This document shows, in pieces, positions 45,773 to 54,816 of a stretch of DNA of 64,000 bases. The translations under genes were made by a program, and so were the position numbers. The DNA is from Chryseobacterium sp. G0162 (GTDB lineage Bacteria > Bacteroidota > Bacteroidia > Flavobacteriales > Weeksellaceae), in contig NZ_CP033922.1 of assembly GCF_003815715.1 (NCBI RefSeq), positions 1,315,001-1,379,000 of the forward strand. Reading direction: 5' to 3'. A model generated the notes under the pieces. It saw only the letters and a program-made list of their open reading frames with translations. It was not told where the DNA came from and searched no databases. Numbering within the stretch: position 1 is the first letter of the stretch; every line of letters begins with the position of its first letter.

Positions 45773-45802
45773 TCTCTTTTTCTCGAGATTTACAATATAA
45801 TG

Positions 45803-45845
45803 ATATAGTTGGTGGTTTTAAATTTTTAAAGTTCACCGACTATAT
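45803..45845 (+). terminator. terminator after the HU operon
   Basis: ATATAGTTGGTG and CACCGACTATAT form a 12-bp stem with one G-T pair, followed by TTTTTG. Confidence 0.7.
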
Positions 45846-46006
45846 TTTTGTTTGCAACTATAAGATTCCGCGGAAAACGGATGGTTTCAAATATTATTTT
45901 AATAAAAATATAATGGTTTTCATTCTAAATCCTTATATTTAATAGATGAATTAATCTAGAACAATACCAATTTCCTAAAATCTTAACAATTTTATCTTAT
46001 AACAAA

Positions 46007-47569
46007 ATGAAGAAAGAACTAATAGTTTCGCATGAAGATGATCTTACAAAGATTGCACTGCTGGAAGACGGAAGACTATGTGAACTTCATGAGCAAGAGG
46101 ACAAAAGCGATTTTATAGTTGGAGATCTGTTTATAGGAAGAGTAAAAAAGCTGGCCCCCAACCTTAATGCAGCATTCGTAAATATAGGATATGACAAGGA
46201 TGCATTCCTGCATTATCAGGATCTGGGACCACAATACCTTACATACAGAAAGTTTTTAAAAGATACAATCTCTAAAAAACAAAACACTTCAAGCTTAAAA
46301 AATTTCGAGATACAGCCCGAAATAGATAAAAATGGAACGGTAGACAAAGTCATTGCAAAAGACGATCTGGTTCTTTTGCAAATTACCAAGGAGCCTATTT
46401 CTACAAAAGGCCCCAGAATTTCTACCCAAGTTTCACTGACAGGACGTTTTTTGGTTTTAATTCCATTCGACAATAAGGTTTCCATTTCCAAAAAGATCAA
46501 GAGTTTTGAGGAAAAGGAAAGATTAAGAACTCTGATCGACAGCATTAAGCCTGAAGGTTTTGGAGTAATTATCAGAACTGTAGCCGAAGGAAAAAAGGTT
46601 GCCGACCTTCATAATGATATGAATCAGCTGATTCAGAAATGGGAAAGCACCTTTAAAAATATCCAGAGAAATAAAGTTCCGTCTAAAGTTTTAAGTGAAG
46701 AAGACAAAGCTTCAGCTATTTTAAGAGACAATTTTAATCAGGATTTCGTGAATATCATCTGTGATGACGAGCAAATGGTAAACGAAATGACGAATTACGT
46801 TGAAGTAATTGCACCTGAAAAGAAAAATATTGTCCAGTTTTATGATTCTCATATTCCACTTCTGGAATATTACAATGTTGAAAAACAGCTTAAACAGAGC
46901 TTCGGAAAACATGTAAACATCCCAAGCTCCAAAGGCGCTTATCTTGTTATTGAACACACCGAAGCCCTTCACGTCGTAGACGTTAACTCCGGAAATAATA
47001 TTACTACCGGAACTGCTGTCAATAAAGAACACGCTCTTAAAGTAAACAAAATGGCAGCCACTGAGATTGCCAGACAGCTTCGCCTCCGCGATATGGGAGG
47101 TATCATTGTGATCGATTTTATCGACATGCCTAACTCAGAGCACAGAAGAGAGCTCTACGAACACCTTAAAGAGGAAATGAAGCGCGACAAAGCTCGCCAC
47201 AAAATCCTTCCTCCAAGTAAATTCGGTCTGATCCAGATTACCAGACAAAGAAACCGTCCGGAAAAACAGATCGAAACCAAAGAAGAAAACCCGAACAAAG
47301 ACGGAGAAATTGTAGCTCCAATTGTAATCGTGGAAAGAATGGGTGAAACCCTAAGAAATATCCTGCAGAAAGAAAAAGGAAAAGTCTACCTGCACGTACA
47401 CCCGTTTGTGGAAGCCTACTTAACAAAAGGCTTTCTTAAAAGTATCCAAATGAAATGGTTCATGAAGTATAAAAAATGGGTAACCATTGTACCAAGGGAT
47501 TCTTTTAAATATTTAGAATACAGAATTTACAATTCCAAAAAAGAAGAATTGATAGAATTCTCTAATTAA
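46007..47569 (+). CDS. rng: ribonuclease E/G family endoribonuclease (RNase G type)
   Basis: The 520-residue protein has an N-terminal S1 domain (about 35-125, with GDLFIGRVKKLAPNLNAAFVNIG) and the RNase E/G catalytic core. Catalytic Mg-binding Asp325 is in VVDVNSGN and Asp370 in VIDFIDM. No Zn-link CPxC is seen. It is RNase G-length, lacking the RNase E scaffold tail. Likely roles are maturation of 16S rRNA 5' ends and mRNA decay. It is monocistronic with a terminator. Confidence 0.94.
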   Translation: MKKELIVSHEDDLTKIALLEDGRLCELHEQEDKSDFIVGDLFIGRVKKLAPNLNAAFVNIGYDKDAFLHYQDLGPQYLTYRKFLKDTISKKQNTSSLKNFEIQPEIDKNGTVDKVIAKDDLVLLQITKEPISTKGPRISTQVSLTGRFLVLIPFDNKVSISKKIKSFEEKERLRTLIDSIKPEGFGVIIRTVAEGKKVADLHNDMNQLIQKWESTFKNIQRNKVPSKVLSEEDKASAILRDNFNQDFVNIICDDEQMVNEMTNYVEVIAPEKKNIVQFYDSHIPLLEYYNVEKQLKQSFGKHVNIPSSKGAYLVIEHTEALHVVDVNSGNNITTGTAVNKEHALKVNKMAATEIARQLRLRDMGGIIVIDFIDMPNSEHRRELYEHLKEEMKRDKARHKILPPSKFGLIQITRQRNRPEKQIETKEENPNKDGEIVAPIVIVERMGETLRNILQKEKGKVYLHVHPFVEAYLTKGFLKSIQMKWFMKYKKWVTIVPRDSFKYLEYRIYNSKKEELIEFSN

Positions 47570-47581
47570 GACAAAATTTAA

Positions 47582-47612
47582 AACCTTCAGTTTTCACTGG
47601 AGGTTTTTTTTA
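47582..47612 (+). terminator. terminator of rng
   Basis: AACCTTCAGT and ACTGGAGGTT form a stem with one mismatch, followed by T8. Confidence 0.85.
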
Positions 47613-47710
47613 TACCTTAGCCTAATGAGTTAAGCCACATTATACTTTTTTGAGTTTTGAATAAGGCCCATTCTATTGAATTTAATAACAGTATTTTTAT
47701 CTTTTAATTT

Positions 47711-48178
47711 ATGAAAAACCACCACTACAAAATCACCACTCAATGGACAGGAAACAAGGGAACCGGAACCAGCGGTTACAGAGACTATGAAAGAAGCCAT
47801 ACCATTTCAGCAGACAATAAAGTTGTTATTGAAGGCTCCTCTGATCCTGCATTCCGGGGAGATAGAACCAAGCATAATCCTGAAGAAATGTTTTTATCTT
47901 CACTTTCCTCCTGTCACATGCTATGGTATCTTCATTTTTGCTCCGAGGCGGGTGTTATTGTAACAGACTATATTGATGAAGCCACCGGAATTATGGAAGA
48001 AACCGCTAATGGCAGTGGGCATTTCACAGAAGTAACGCTCCATCCTACCATTACTGTTTCGGAGGAGTCTATGATACAAAAAGCAAAAGAGCTGCATCAT
48101 AAAGCCAGTGAATTTTGCTTTATTGCCAACTCAGTTAATTTTCCTGTAAAACATATCCCTACTCTGTTAGTTAAATAA
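47711..48178 (+). CDS. OsmC/Ohr family protein
   Basis: The 155-residue protein fits an OsmC family thiol peroxidase or organic hydroperoxide protein: N-terminal Gly/Thr-rich strands, PAFRGDRTKHNPEEMFLSSLSSCHMLW with the first conserved Cys, and a later Cys in ASEFCFIANSV. The two Cys residues form the peroxidatic pair in this family. Substrates are organic peroxides. It stands alone between rng and the CsgD-like regulator. Confidence 0.88.
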   Translation: MKNHHYKITTQWTGNKGTGTSGYRDYERSHTISADNKVVIEGSSDPAFRGDRTKHNPEEMFLSSLSSCHMLWYLHFCSEAGVIVTDYIDEATGIMEETANGSGHFTEVTLHPTITVSEESMIQKAKELHHKASEFCFIANSVNFPVKHIPTLLVK

Positions 48179-48404
48179 AAAAATATTTTCTAATAAAACT
48201 TCGGAAAACAGCAGTAATATTAAACATTTAGCTACAATAACTCTAAATTTCACACTCAAAACTCAACAAAAAGAGATTTATTTAGCAAATAATCAATAAA
48301 AATAACATTTTATTACAATAATAATCATATAAAACTAAAATTATTTATCAATATCATTCATTATATTAAGTTTTTTTTATATTTTTACATAAACAAAACC
48401 AACC

Positions 48405-49055
48405 ATGATGAAACCAAGATTAACTATTTTTGATGAACCCATGTTGTATACAGAGGGTTTATCAAAATTACTAATGCAGAGTAAAATTTTCAATACAATA
48501 GACATCTGTAATTCTTTAGAAACTCTCTCCGAACAACTAAAAGACGAGCCGCCTGAAATGCTTGTCATGAGTTCCAATATTCTTATGCTTACTGAGATAT
48601 GCAAATCTGTAGAAAGTATCGTATCAAAACATAATCATATTAAAATTATTATCATTGGAAGCTGTTATGATGTAATAGATATCAGAAAGCTATTCAATAA
48701 AGGCATTAAAAGCTATTTGGATAAAAACTGCAAATATGATGAATTTCTAAAAGCTATTAATGCTTTATTACTGAACGAAATTTATATTTGTGACCATGCG
48801 AAGGAAAGAATGCTGAGCTTCATCAGTAATGAACAGGAGAAGCGTAATTTCCACATCAGAGATCCCCTTACCCGTCGTGAAATGGAAATTCTAAAACTGA
48901 TTTGCGATGGCTTTAGCAGCAAAGATATCTCTGAAAAGCTCTTTATAAGTATCAATACGGTAGAAACACATCGAAAAAAAATTCTTTTGAAACTCAACGT
49001 AAAAAACACTGCGGGAGTCGTAAAATATGCTATTGAAAATCATATTGTAGACTGA
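48405..49055 (+). CDS. CsgD/LuxR-type regulator with degenerate receiver domain
   Basis: The 216-residue protein has a receiver-like domain (1-125) and a LuxR HTH at the C-terminus (LTRREMEILKLICDGFSSKDISEKLFIS, about 153-210). The phospho-acceptor position falls in LVMSSNIL, with Ser in place of Asp (about residue 56), and the acidic patch is reduced to FDEP. Only Lys103 of YLDKN is kept. This matches CsgD, the E. coli curli activator, whose receiver also lacks the usual Asp. It is convergent with the curli operon, so it is the likely local regulator. Confidence 0.85.
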   Translation: MMKPRLTIFDEPMLYTEGLSKLLMQSKIFNTIDICNSLETLSEQLKDEPPEMLVMSSNILMLTEICKSVESIVSKHNHIKIIIIGSCYDVIDIRKLFNKGIKSYLDKNCKYDEFLKAINALLLNEIYICDHAKERMLSFISNEQEKRNFHIRDPLTRREMEILKLICDGFSSKDISEKLFISINTVETHRKKILLKLNVKNTAGVVKYAIENHIVD

Positions 49056-49082
49056 TTGACAATTCCAGATCATTAACCTAAA

Positions 49083-49114
49083 AAATTCCAAACCTTCCGG
49101 CCTGGAATTTTTTT
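49083..49114 (+). terminator. terminator of the CsgD-like gene
   Basis: AAATTCCA (49083-49090) pairs with TGGAATTT (49103-49110), with an inner CCttccGG, followed by a T run. Confidence 0.8.
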
Positions 49115-49182
49115 GCCTCGTTCTAAATTTCCTTTGATAAAAAACTTGGCAAACCAAAAATTATTAATTTATATTTTAGAAT

Positions 49183-49278
49183 AAAAGTCAATGGTGAATG
49201 TCCAATTCGCTGTGCCTTTCAATCTTTTATCGAGGCAAAAGTTCATTACTTACGAAACACAATTCACTATTGACTTTT
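49183..49278. repeat. inverted repeat GTCAATGGTGAAT ... ATTCACTATTGAC, left of curli cluster
   Basis: AAAAGTCAATGGTGAAT (49183-49199) and ATTCACTATTGACTTTT (49262-49278) match at 16 of 17 positions, with a 62-bp core. A related element lies at 54951-55030, on the other side of the curli genes, and a weaker one at 11251-11335. Confidence 0.8.
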
Positions 49279-49309
49279 ATATCAACGTTACCTTTAAATC
49301 TCTCCTCTC

Positions 49310-50821
49310 CTACTCATAGTCCGGCATTTCACCATTACTGAAAAGTGTGGCTCGTGAAAGATCTGTCATACTGCTGTTAAGATTTATTACCATTACATTT
49401 CTTTGTGAAATATTATCATTGGAAGTATTCATAAAGATCACCTGGGCATTATTGGGTGAAAATCTTGGGTCCAGATCATTAGTTCCTAATGCTTTTTCGC
49501 TTTCAGAAGAAATATCACTTATCGCATTACTCGTTAAGTTATAAATGAAAATATGAGAATCCAATTGGCGATAATTTCCACTTCCATCCTGGTATCCTGA
49601 TAGATCACGGGTAAAGAGAAGAAGCTGCCCGTCTACAGAGAAATTCAATCCTCCACTAGCCCCAGCAGATCCGGACAATACTGTTTTAAGAACATTTCCC
49701 ATCATATCTATAACATAAATACTTGTATTATAACCGTTATAGTCATTCGTTTTTATGGCAATTTTGCTTCCGTCATAGCTCCAGTCACATTCCGAAATCA
49801 TGCTTCCATCCGGAGTGGTATATACCAGAGTCAGTCCGCTTCCATCTTTATTGATTCTATATAATTTATTAAAATTTGAATAAATAATTTCTTTACCGTT
49901 GGTACTCCAGGCAAAATCCACTTCGTAAGCATTAAAGCCGGCTACAGGAACAGTGGTTACTTTAAAAGGATTGGAACCATCCGGATTTGCGGTGTAAATA
50001 TGGGTACTTCCCCCTTCAGTTCGGAGAAAAGCAATGAGACCTGCGTTATTATTTTTCCGTGGCCTCCAGCTGTTATAGGAAGAGTCTGTAAACTGAAAAC
50101 TATTTCCCTGTTCATCACTTGACATGATAACAAAGTTACCATTCAGTTTTCTCACGTAATGATATCGGTTAGCCGGAACCGTATTGGTCGTAAACTTACC
50201 CGTCTGACTTAAAACTGGCTGGTGAATGCCGTCCGAAACAGACACCTGCCAGAAGTAACTTACACCAAACTTCAGATTTGAAAGTGTATAGTGATTCACT
50301 TTCAACTCATTAACCTGTATCACATTAGTGTCAAGATTATTTTTAATTGTTAAACTATATTTTAAAACGTCTGCTGTATCCGGATCGGTTGCACTCCAGG
50401 TCAGCTCAACACTCAATGGCTGATTGACCGCATTGTCTATCGGACTTAGAAGCTGCGGTGTGGTAGGTGGAGAATTCAGTGAAGTATCATCATCCATTTC
50501 AAATACCACTGTTACCACCTGATTTTGATTCTGCATATTGACAGACTGAAAGCTTGTAATATATCCTGAAAGCTCTGCTTTTACTGAATAATTACCTATC
50601 GGCATTGCCGCAATTTCAAAAGAACCATCTGTACCACTGAAAACGGTTTGTGTGGTAGGATTGGTAAAGATTTTCACATTCGCAAGGGGCACATTACTGC
50701 CTCTTTTCACTACTTTTCCTCTTAGAATTCCTGTTTGAGCCTGTTCTACAAGGTCTTCATTGCATGAAAACAGACAAAAAATCAGGATGAATATGCTTAG
50801 TATTTTGATTAAAGTTTTCAT
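49310..50821 (-). CDS. TolB-like lipoprotein of the curli operon
   Basis: The start at 50821 gives 503 residues with a lipobox (FILIFCLFSC, Cys20). The longer frame to 50917 overlaps csgG and is rejected. Domains are a carboxypeptidase-regulatory-like beta-sandwich (about 30-105, GILRGKVVKRGSNVPLANVKIF), a fibronectin-III-like domain (about 115-215, TPQLLSPIDNA ... YFWQVSVSDG) and a TolB/WD40-type beta-propeller (about 225-500, repeats of IYTANPDGSNP, IIYSNFNKLYRINKDGSG). It is last in the operon, 11 bp after csgG. It may be a surface anchor or assembly aid for the fibre. Confidence 0.82.
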   Translation of the reverse strand: MKTLIKILSIFILIFCLFSCNEDLVEQAQTGILRGKVVKRGSNVPLANVKIFTNPTTQTVFSGTDGSFEIAAMPIGNYSVKAELSGYITSFQSVNMQNQNQVVTVVFEMDDDTSLNSPPTTPQLLSPIDNAVNQPLSVELTWSATDPDTADVLKYSLTIKNNLDTNVIQVNELKVNHYTLSNLKFGVSYFWQVSVSDGIHQPVLSQTGKFTTNTVPANRYHYVRKLNGNFVIMSSDEQGNSFQFTDSSYNSWRPRKNNNAGLIAFLRTEGGSTHIYTANPDGSNPFKVTTVPVAGFNAYEVDFAWSTNGKEIIYSNFNKLYRINKDGSGLTLVYTTPDGSMISECDWSYDGSKIAIKTNDYNGYNTSIYVIDMMGNVLKTVLSGSAGASGGLNFSVDGQLLLFTRDLSGYQDGSGNYRQLDSHIFIYNLTSNAISDISSESEKALGTNDLDPRFSPNNAQVIFMNTSNDNISQRNVMVINLNSSMTDLSRATLFSNGEMPDYE

Positions 50822-50832
50822 AATTTGTGTTT

Positions 50833-52197
50833 TTATTTGTTTCCAAGGTAAAAATTGATCCCCAGTGCAAAACGTAAGGCCTGATCTTTTCTTTTTCCAT
50901 TGACAAGCCCTTCCCAATCATCTTTAAATCCTAGATCATATTGAGCAGAGGCTCTCAGCGAAAAGTTGTGATCAATCATGTATTCAAGCCCGCCTCCAAC
51001 CTGTCCTTTGTATTGAGGTTTATATTTAGAGTACAATGCTCCTGCCCCCCCATAAATATAGGGACTGAATCTGTATTTTGGAAAAAGAAGGTATTCCAGA
51101 TTCACTTCAGGACCGAAGTAGTTTCTTTTGACTATATTTTCATTTTCAAGGGTAAAATAGTTTCCATTTACCTCAACATTAAAGTTAGGAGTGAGGAAAT
51201 ATTTCATTCCCACTTTCCCACCAATATTCATTTTAGGATTTACATAATCATCTTTAACTTTCTGAGCTTCTACATTGGCAAATACGGAAATCTTTTGTCT
51301 ATAATTCTCCGGATATCGGTTTCCTACTACCCGTCCATTATTATTTTCCTGTTCTTTATTATATTCATTGAGCAATGCCTGATAACTTGTAGTACTGTCA
51401 ATCGCTTTTCCCCATATTTTATCTTGAATACCTTCTACGATAAGCGATTTAACGGCTTTTTCAATAGCTTCGGTTACGGCTAACTGAACGGGTTCGTTTT
51501 GAGTTAATCCTACCTCAGCTTCCAGAAGTCTTTCAGTATCTATATATCTGAAAAAGCTTCCATTGATACTGGTTGAAAGAATGGTTTTGGAAGTGTAAAC
51601 TGTTTTAAGAATTTCTCCATTAAGCGTGGAAACAGCACGCAGATAAATGGTAATTCTATCCTGACGGTATTGTGTGGAAGCTCCAATGCCAAAGTAACGG
51701 GCACCAAGACCTCCTGTCAGGATATTACTGTCATAGGAAATGACTCCTCCTTCCAGAAGAATTCCGGCATATAGAAGTGGAGGAAGTGACTGAGTATTTT
51801 TATCTGCATCTTTAATATATTCTTGACGTGTAGACCGGATAATTTGTCTTTCATTGAGCAGGTTGGCAATATTTTCTCTTTCGATAGGAATGAACCAACG
51901 GCTGTCTTCAAGTGCTTTGATCAGAATGGTAGTGGTCCCCTGTGGCACGGCAGTGCTCCAGTTGTTACCATTTTCAGAAGGTTTATACTGGCCGGTCTGG
52001 TCTCTGAATTTATAAACTCCGATCACTATTTTCTCTTTAGGCAGAGGGAGTTTCTTAAGTTCTTCTGTGGAAGAAGTTACCTCTCCCATTGTTGGCTTTT
52101 CAGGATCTGAAGGTAGACCAAAGATTGAGCTACAGGCCTGTAAAACACATAGCAGAAAACTACAGAAAAAAATTCTGGTGTAAGTGTAAGTTCTCAT
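50833..52197 (-). CDS. csgG: CsgG curli secretion channel fused to a C-terminal outer-membrane barrel-like domain
   Basis: The 454-residue protein has a lipobox at Cys22 (CVLQACSS). Residues about 50-260 are CsgG (KIVIGVYKFRDQTGQYKP, RWFIPIERENIANLLNERQIIR, TIYLRAVSTLNGEIL), the nonameric outer-membrane channel for curlin export. E. coli CsgG has 277 residues. Here about 170 more follow (285-454) with alternating beta strands typical of an 8-stranded barrel (GGKVGMKYFL, FSPYIYGGAGALYSKY, FSLRASAQYDLGFK, LRFALGINFYLG). The fusion is clear within one uninterrupted frame. Confidence 0.9.
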   Translation of the reverse strand: MRTYTYTRIFFCSFLLCVLQACSSIFGLPSDPEKPTMGEVTSSTEELKKLPLPKEKIVIGVYKFRDQTGQYKPSENGNNWSTAVPQGTTTILIKALEDSRWFIPIERENIANLLNERQIIRSTRQEYIKDADKNTQSLPPLLYAGILLEGGVISYDSNILTGGLGARYFGIGASTQYRQDRITIYLRAVSTLNGEILKTVYTSKTILSTSINGSFFRYIDTERLLEAEVGLTQNEPVQLAVTEAIEKAVKSLIVEGIQDKIWGKAIDSTTSYQALLNEYNKEQENNNGRVVGNRYPENYRQKISVFANVEAQKVKDDYVNPKMNIGGKVGMKYFLTPNFNVEVNGNYFTLENENIVKRNYFGPEVNLEYLLFPKYRFSPYIYGGAGALYSKYKPQYKGQVGGGLEYMIDHNFSLRASAQYDLGFKDDWEGLVNGKRKDQALRFALGINFYLGNK

Positions 52198-52223
52198 GAT
52201 AAGTTTGGTTTTAAGTTTTTATT

Positions 52224-52634
52224 TTATTTTGGAATTACGATCTCGGACTGATCGCCTGTACTGGTATCCAAAATATTAATCAAAAGTCCCTGATTGGTAT
52301 TGGTAATCTGAAGGTAAAGTGAACCAAAAAGATAATTACCCGGTTTTATATTTCCACTCCCAAACTGCTCGTCAAATAGTTTTCTTGAAAGTTCACTGAG
52401 GATTTGTCTATTGAGACTCTGAGTAAAACTATCAAGGGAATTCACTTTATCAAGCAGATTGCTGTAATCGTTTTTTTGGTCAAACTGATTCTGTGCATTA
52501 GCTGAGCTTAAAAGCCACTGATAATTAAAAGTATCACCTCCAAATGCAGGATTAATCGGCTTATAAACAAGTTGCTGAGATTTTCCTTGGAAAATACCCG
52601 CAACAAAAAGTAAAAGAATAACAAAAGTTTTCAT
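52224..52634 (-). CDS. csgF: curli assembly factor CsgF
   Basis: The 136-residue protein has a signal peptide and the CsgF start LVYKPINPAFGGDTFNYQWLLSSA, the N-terminal segment that inserts into the CsgG pore. It links the channel to the nucleator on the cell surface. It lies between csgE (11 bp) and csgG (26 bp). Confidence 0.92.
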   Translation of the reverse strand: MKTFVILLLFVAGIFQGKSQQLVYKPINPAFGGDTFNYQWLLSSANAQNQFDQKNDYSNLLDKVNSLDSFTQSLNRQILSELSRKLFDEQFGSGNIKPGNYLFGSLYLQITNTNQGLLINILDTSTGDQSEIVIPK

Positions 52635-52645
52635 AGCGGACGTTT

Positions 52646-53380
52646 TTAATAGATAAATTCATTTTTTATAAGGTTTTTCTTTGCTGTAAATTCCTTGATA
52701 TATTTTAAGCTAAAAGCTAATTGTTCTTTTAAATAATCTTCTCCCGGATTGGTCATAAAGCTGTAGATTATTTTATCTTCCATCTGAATATTGATTTGAC
52801 CGCTTGTTCCCCGAAGAGGAAGTTCAGCAATAGTGATGGCGCTGCTGCTTTTGTCCGGAAGCTGACTATATTGGATATAAAACATATCATAAAAGTCTTT
52901 TCCAACCTTAGTTTTGGTTTCATCAATGGTGAGTCCTTTAAGTTCATAAACAGCATCATCTTCTGCCTTGGCTATCTTCTTTCTAAAAAGATCACTATTA
53001 AGTTCAAGACTGTCTTTTGCTACCAAAGCTTTAGATTCCTCATCTCTGATATAAAGGAAAGCTTTCAACGCGTCTTTTGATTCAAGATTGACACTCATCT
53101 CAGATAATACCTTTACTTCGTTAGGATTGACAGAAAACTTACCACTTTGCTGATTATTGGAAAGGTTTCCTCCATTTCCTTTTTTTATAGATATTAAAAG
53201 ATAATTCAGTTCTTTGTACACCGCTGTATTATTAACAACTATAGCTTTTATTTTGATTTGGTTCTCCAACGTGCTGCTTTCAATTCTTGCGGTTACTTTT
53301 TTATCCTCCTGCCCATAACCCAATATAAACAGGAAGACAAAAAAAGTATTCAAACTCAGGATGGATAAAGGTTTCATCAT
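52646..53380 (-). CDS. csgE: CsgH-CsgE fusion, curli assembly chaperone
   Basis: The 244-residue protein has a signal peptide to about residue 23. Residues about 135-240 are CsgE (YELKGLTIDETKTKVGKDFYDMFYIQYSQLP, LPLRGTSGQINIQMEDKIIYSFM), the periplasmic adaptor that caps the CsgG channel. Residues about 28-128 resemble CsgH, the Ig-like periplasmic amyloid inhibitor (ISIKKGNGGNLSNNQQSGKF). E. coli CsgE has about 129 residues and no such domain. A fused inhibitor and adaptor would keep curlin unfolded up to the pore. The CsgH match is by eye. Confidence 0.8.
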   Translation of the reverse strand: MMKPLSILSLNTFFVFLFILGYGQEDKKVTARIESSTLENQIKIKAIVVNNTAVYKELNYLLISIKKGNGGNLSNNQQSGKFSVNPNEVKVLSEMSVNLESKDALKAFLYIRDEESKALVAKDSLELNSDLFRKKIAKAEDDAVYELKGLTIDETKTKVGKDFYDMFYIQYSQLPDKSSSAITIAELPLRGTSGQINIQMEDKIIYSFMTNPGEDYLKEQLAFSLKYIKEFTAKKNLIKNEFIY

Positions 53381-53387
53381 TTGTGAT

Positions 53388-53786
53388 TTAATAATTTCTC
53401 ATGAAGACGGTTCTGTTATCTCCTTTGACATTGATCTGAATTCCGTCTGAAATGCTATTGCTTCCCGTAACGTCAACGATATTATTACTTCCTTGCGTAA
53501 TAATGGCAGCCTTGGTTTCCTTATCTGTGAATGAATTGATAAAATAAAGAGCGTTATAGTCTCCAAGCTGCTTTACAGTAATAATGGTTTTGTTATTAAG
53601 AGAAAGTTCTGCATTATTATAGTCACCCATCTGAATGATATTAGAGTAACCGGCATTCATTTCAATATTCTGTTTGGTGATAAGGTTTAAGATTGTATTG
53701 CTGTTGACCTTATCCCAGTCGATTTCCTGAGCCTGCAATGGCAACACCATATAAAGAGCTAAAACACTCCATCTCAAATTAAACAT
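53388..53786 (-). CDS. csgB: CsgB-like minor curlin / nucleator
   Basis: The start at 53786 (MFNLRWSVLALYMVLPLQAQ) gives 132 residues with a signal peptide; upstream in-frame Met codons at 53810 and 53864 give poorer leaders. The mature protein has degenerate curlin repeats with Q-x-G-x-x-N spacing (IIQMGDYNNAELSL, VKQLGDYNALYFI, ITQGSNNIVDVTGSN). It lies 7 bp upstream of csgE and after the csgA terminator, so it heads the assembly genes. The role is nucleation of CsgA polymerisation on the surface. Confidence 0.8.
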   Translation of the reverse strand: MFNLRWSVLALYMVLPLQAQEIDWDKVNSNTILNLITKQNIEMNAGYSNIIQMGDYNNAELSLNNKTIITVKQLGDYNALYFINSFTDKETKAAIITQGSNNIVDVTGSNSISDGIQINVKGDNRTVFMRNY

Positions 53787-53895
53787 GGCATTGATATTTA
53801 AATTAAACATACATTCATAGAGAATGGAAGAAAGCCCACCCAGCAAATATTGATATACAATCATAATTTCCCGGCAATTTTAAGCTTTAAGCAAA

Positions 53896-53927
53896 AAAGG
53901 AGAACCCACACCTGTAGTTTCTCCTTT
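53896..53927 (-). terminator. hairpin between csgA and csgB
   Basis: AAAGGAGAA (53896-53904) and TTCTCCTTT (53919-53927) are followed on the minus strand by T6. It is a probable partial terminator that makes csgA mRNA more abundant than the assembly genes. Confidence 0.78.
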
Positions 53928-53958
53928 CAATGTTAAAGATTACAGTATTAAAAAGGGC

Positions 53959-54777
53959 TTAGTTCGATTGATTTACAACCATAGAGTTTCCATTACCTAC
54001 CTGAGTTCCAATATGAAGGTGAGCATCACCAGTTTGAGTTACCCAAGTAAAGTTACCGTTACCAGCTTGAAGGTCAATAGCCATATTGGAATCTCCTAAT
54101 TGTGCTTGATATAATTGGTTTCCATTACCCACTTGTATTCCTACAGCAGTGTTATCATTACCCACCTGAGCAGAAGCAGCAATATTATTACTACCTAGCT
54201 GTGTATGGTTTGCTGTATTATCATTACCATCCTGATACTGAACAAGCAGGTTATTAGCTCCTATCTGAAGTCCATCCGCTTCATTTCGTCTTCCTAACTG
54301 AACCTGATAAGCCATATTACCGCTTCCTAACTGAATCGCTGAAGCGTCGTTTCTTCGTCCATCCTGATATTGATACACAGAGTTACCAATACCTACTTGT
54401 ACGGATGAAGCATCATTTCTTCTTCCAATCTGAGTTTGTTGAGTAGAATTCAATAAACCAATCTGCCAGGTTGATGCATCGTTTCTATTTCCTGTTTGGC
54501 TTACAGTATTTGAGTTCCCGATACCTATTTGATCTACATCTATTGAATTTCTATTTCCATTACTTACTGCAGTATTCATATTTAAGATACCTACCTGGTC
54601 AATATCTGCAGTATTACGGTTTCCATTCTGTGTTAAAGAATTCATGTTCAAAAGACCTGTCTGGTCTACAGTAGCTACGTTCAAGTTTCCTGTTTGGGTA
54701 GTCACATCAATATTAGATTGAGCGAAACTGAAACTCATGGCGATTAGTGTTAGCACACCTGAAAGTAAATTTTTCAT
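53959..54777 (-). CDS. csgA: CsgA-like major curlin with about eleven 22-residue repeats
   Basis: The start at 54777 (MKNLLSGVLTLIAMSFSFAQ) gives 272 residues; the frame runs upstream to 54891 through the promoter and is rejected. After the signal peptide, about eleven units of exactly 22 residues follow the pattern Q-h-G-x-x-N repeated twice per unit (QVGIGN, QLGRRN, QDGRRN). Each unit is one turn of a beta-solenoid amyloid. E. coli CsgA has five repeats of 19-23. Repeats 4-7 carry RRND/RRNE, making the fibre middle charged. Confidence 0.9.
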   Translation of the reverse strand: MKNLLSGVLTLIAMSFSFAQSNIDVTTQTGNLNVATVDQTGLLNMNSLTQNGNRNTADIDQVGILNMNTAVSNGNRNSIDVDQIGIGNSNTVSQTGNRNDASTWQIGLLNSTQQTQIGRRNDASSVQVGIGNSVYQYQDGRRNDASAIQLGSGNMAYQVQLGRRNEADGLQIGANNLLVQYQDGNDNTANHTQLGSNNIAASAQVGNDNTAVGIQVGNGNQLYQAQLGDSNMAIDLQAGNGNFTWVTQTGDAHLHIGTQVGNGNSMVVNQSN

Positions 54778-54808
54778 CTTAGTAAAAATTAATTGGTTAA
54801 TAGTATGA

Positions 54809-54816
54809 CAAAGGTA
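54809..54816 (-). promoter_or_regulatory. -7 box of csgA
   Basis: The minus strand reads TACCTTTG, 31 bp upstream of the csgA ATG. No TTG lies at the ideal -33 distance, which fits an activator-dependent promoter. The stretch 54778-55102 holds no gene. Confidence 0.6.
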
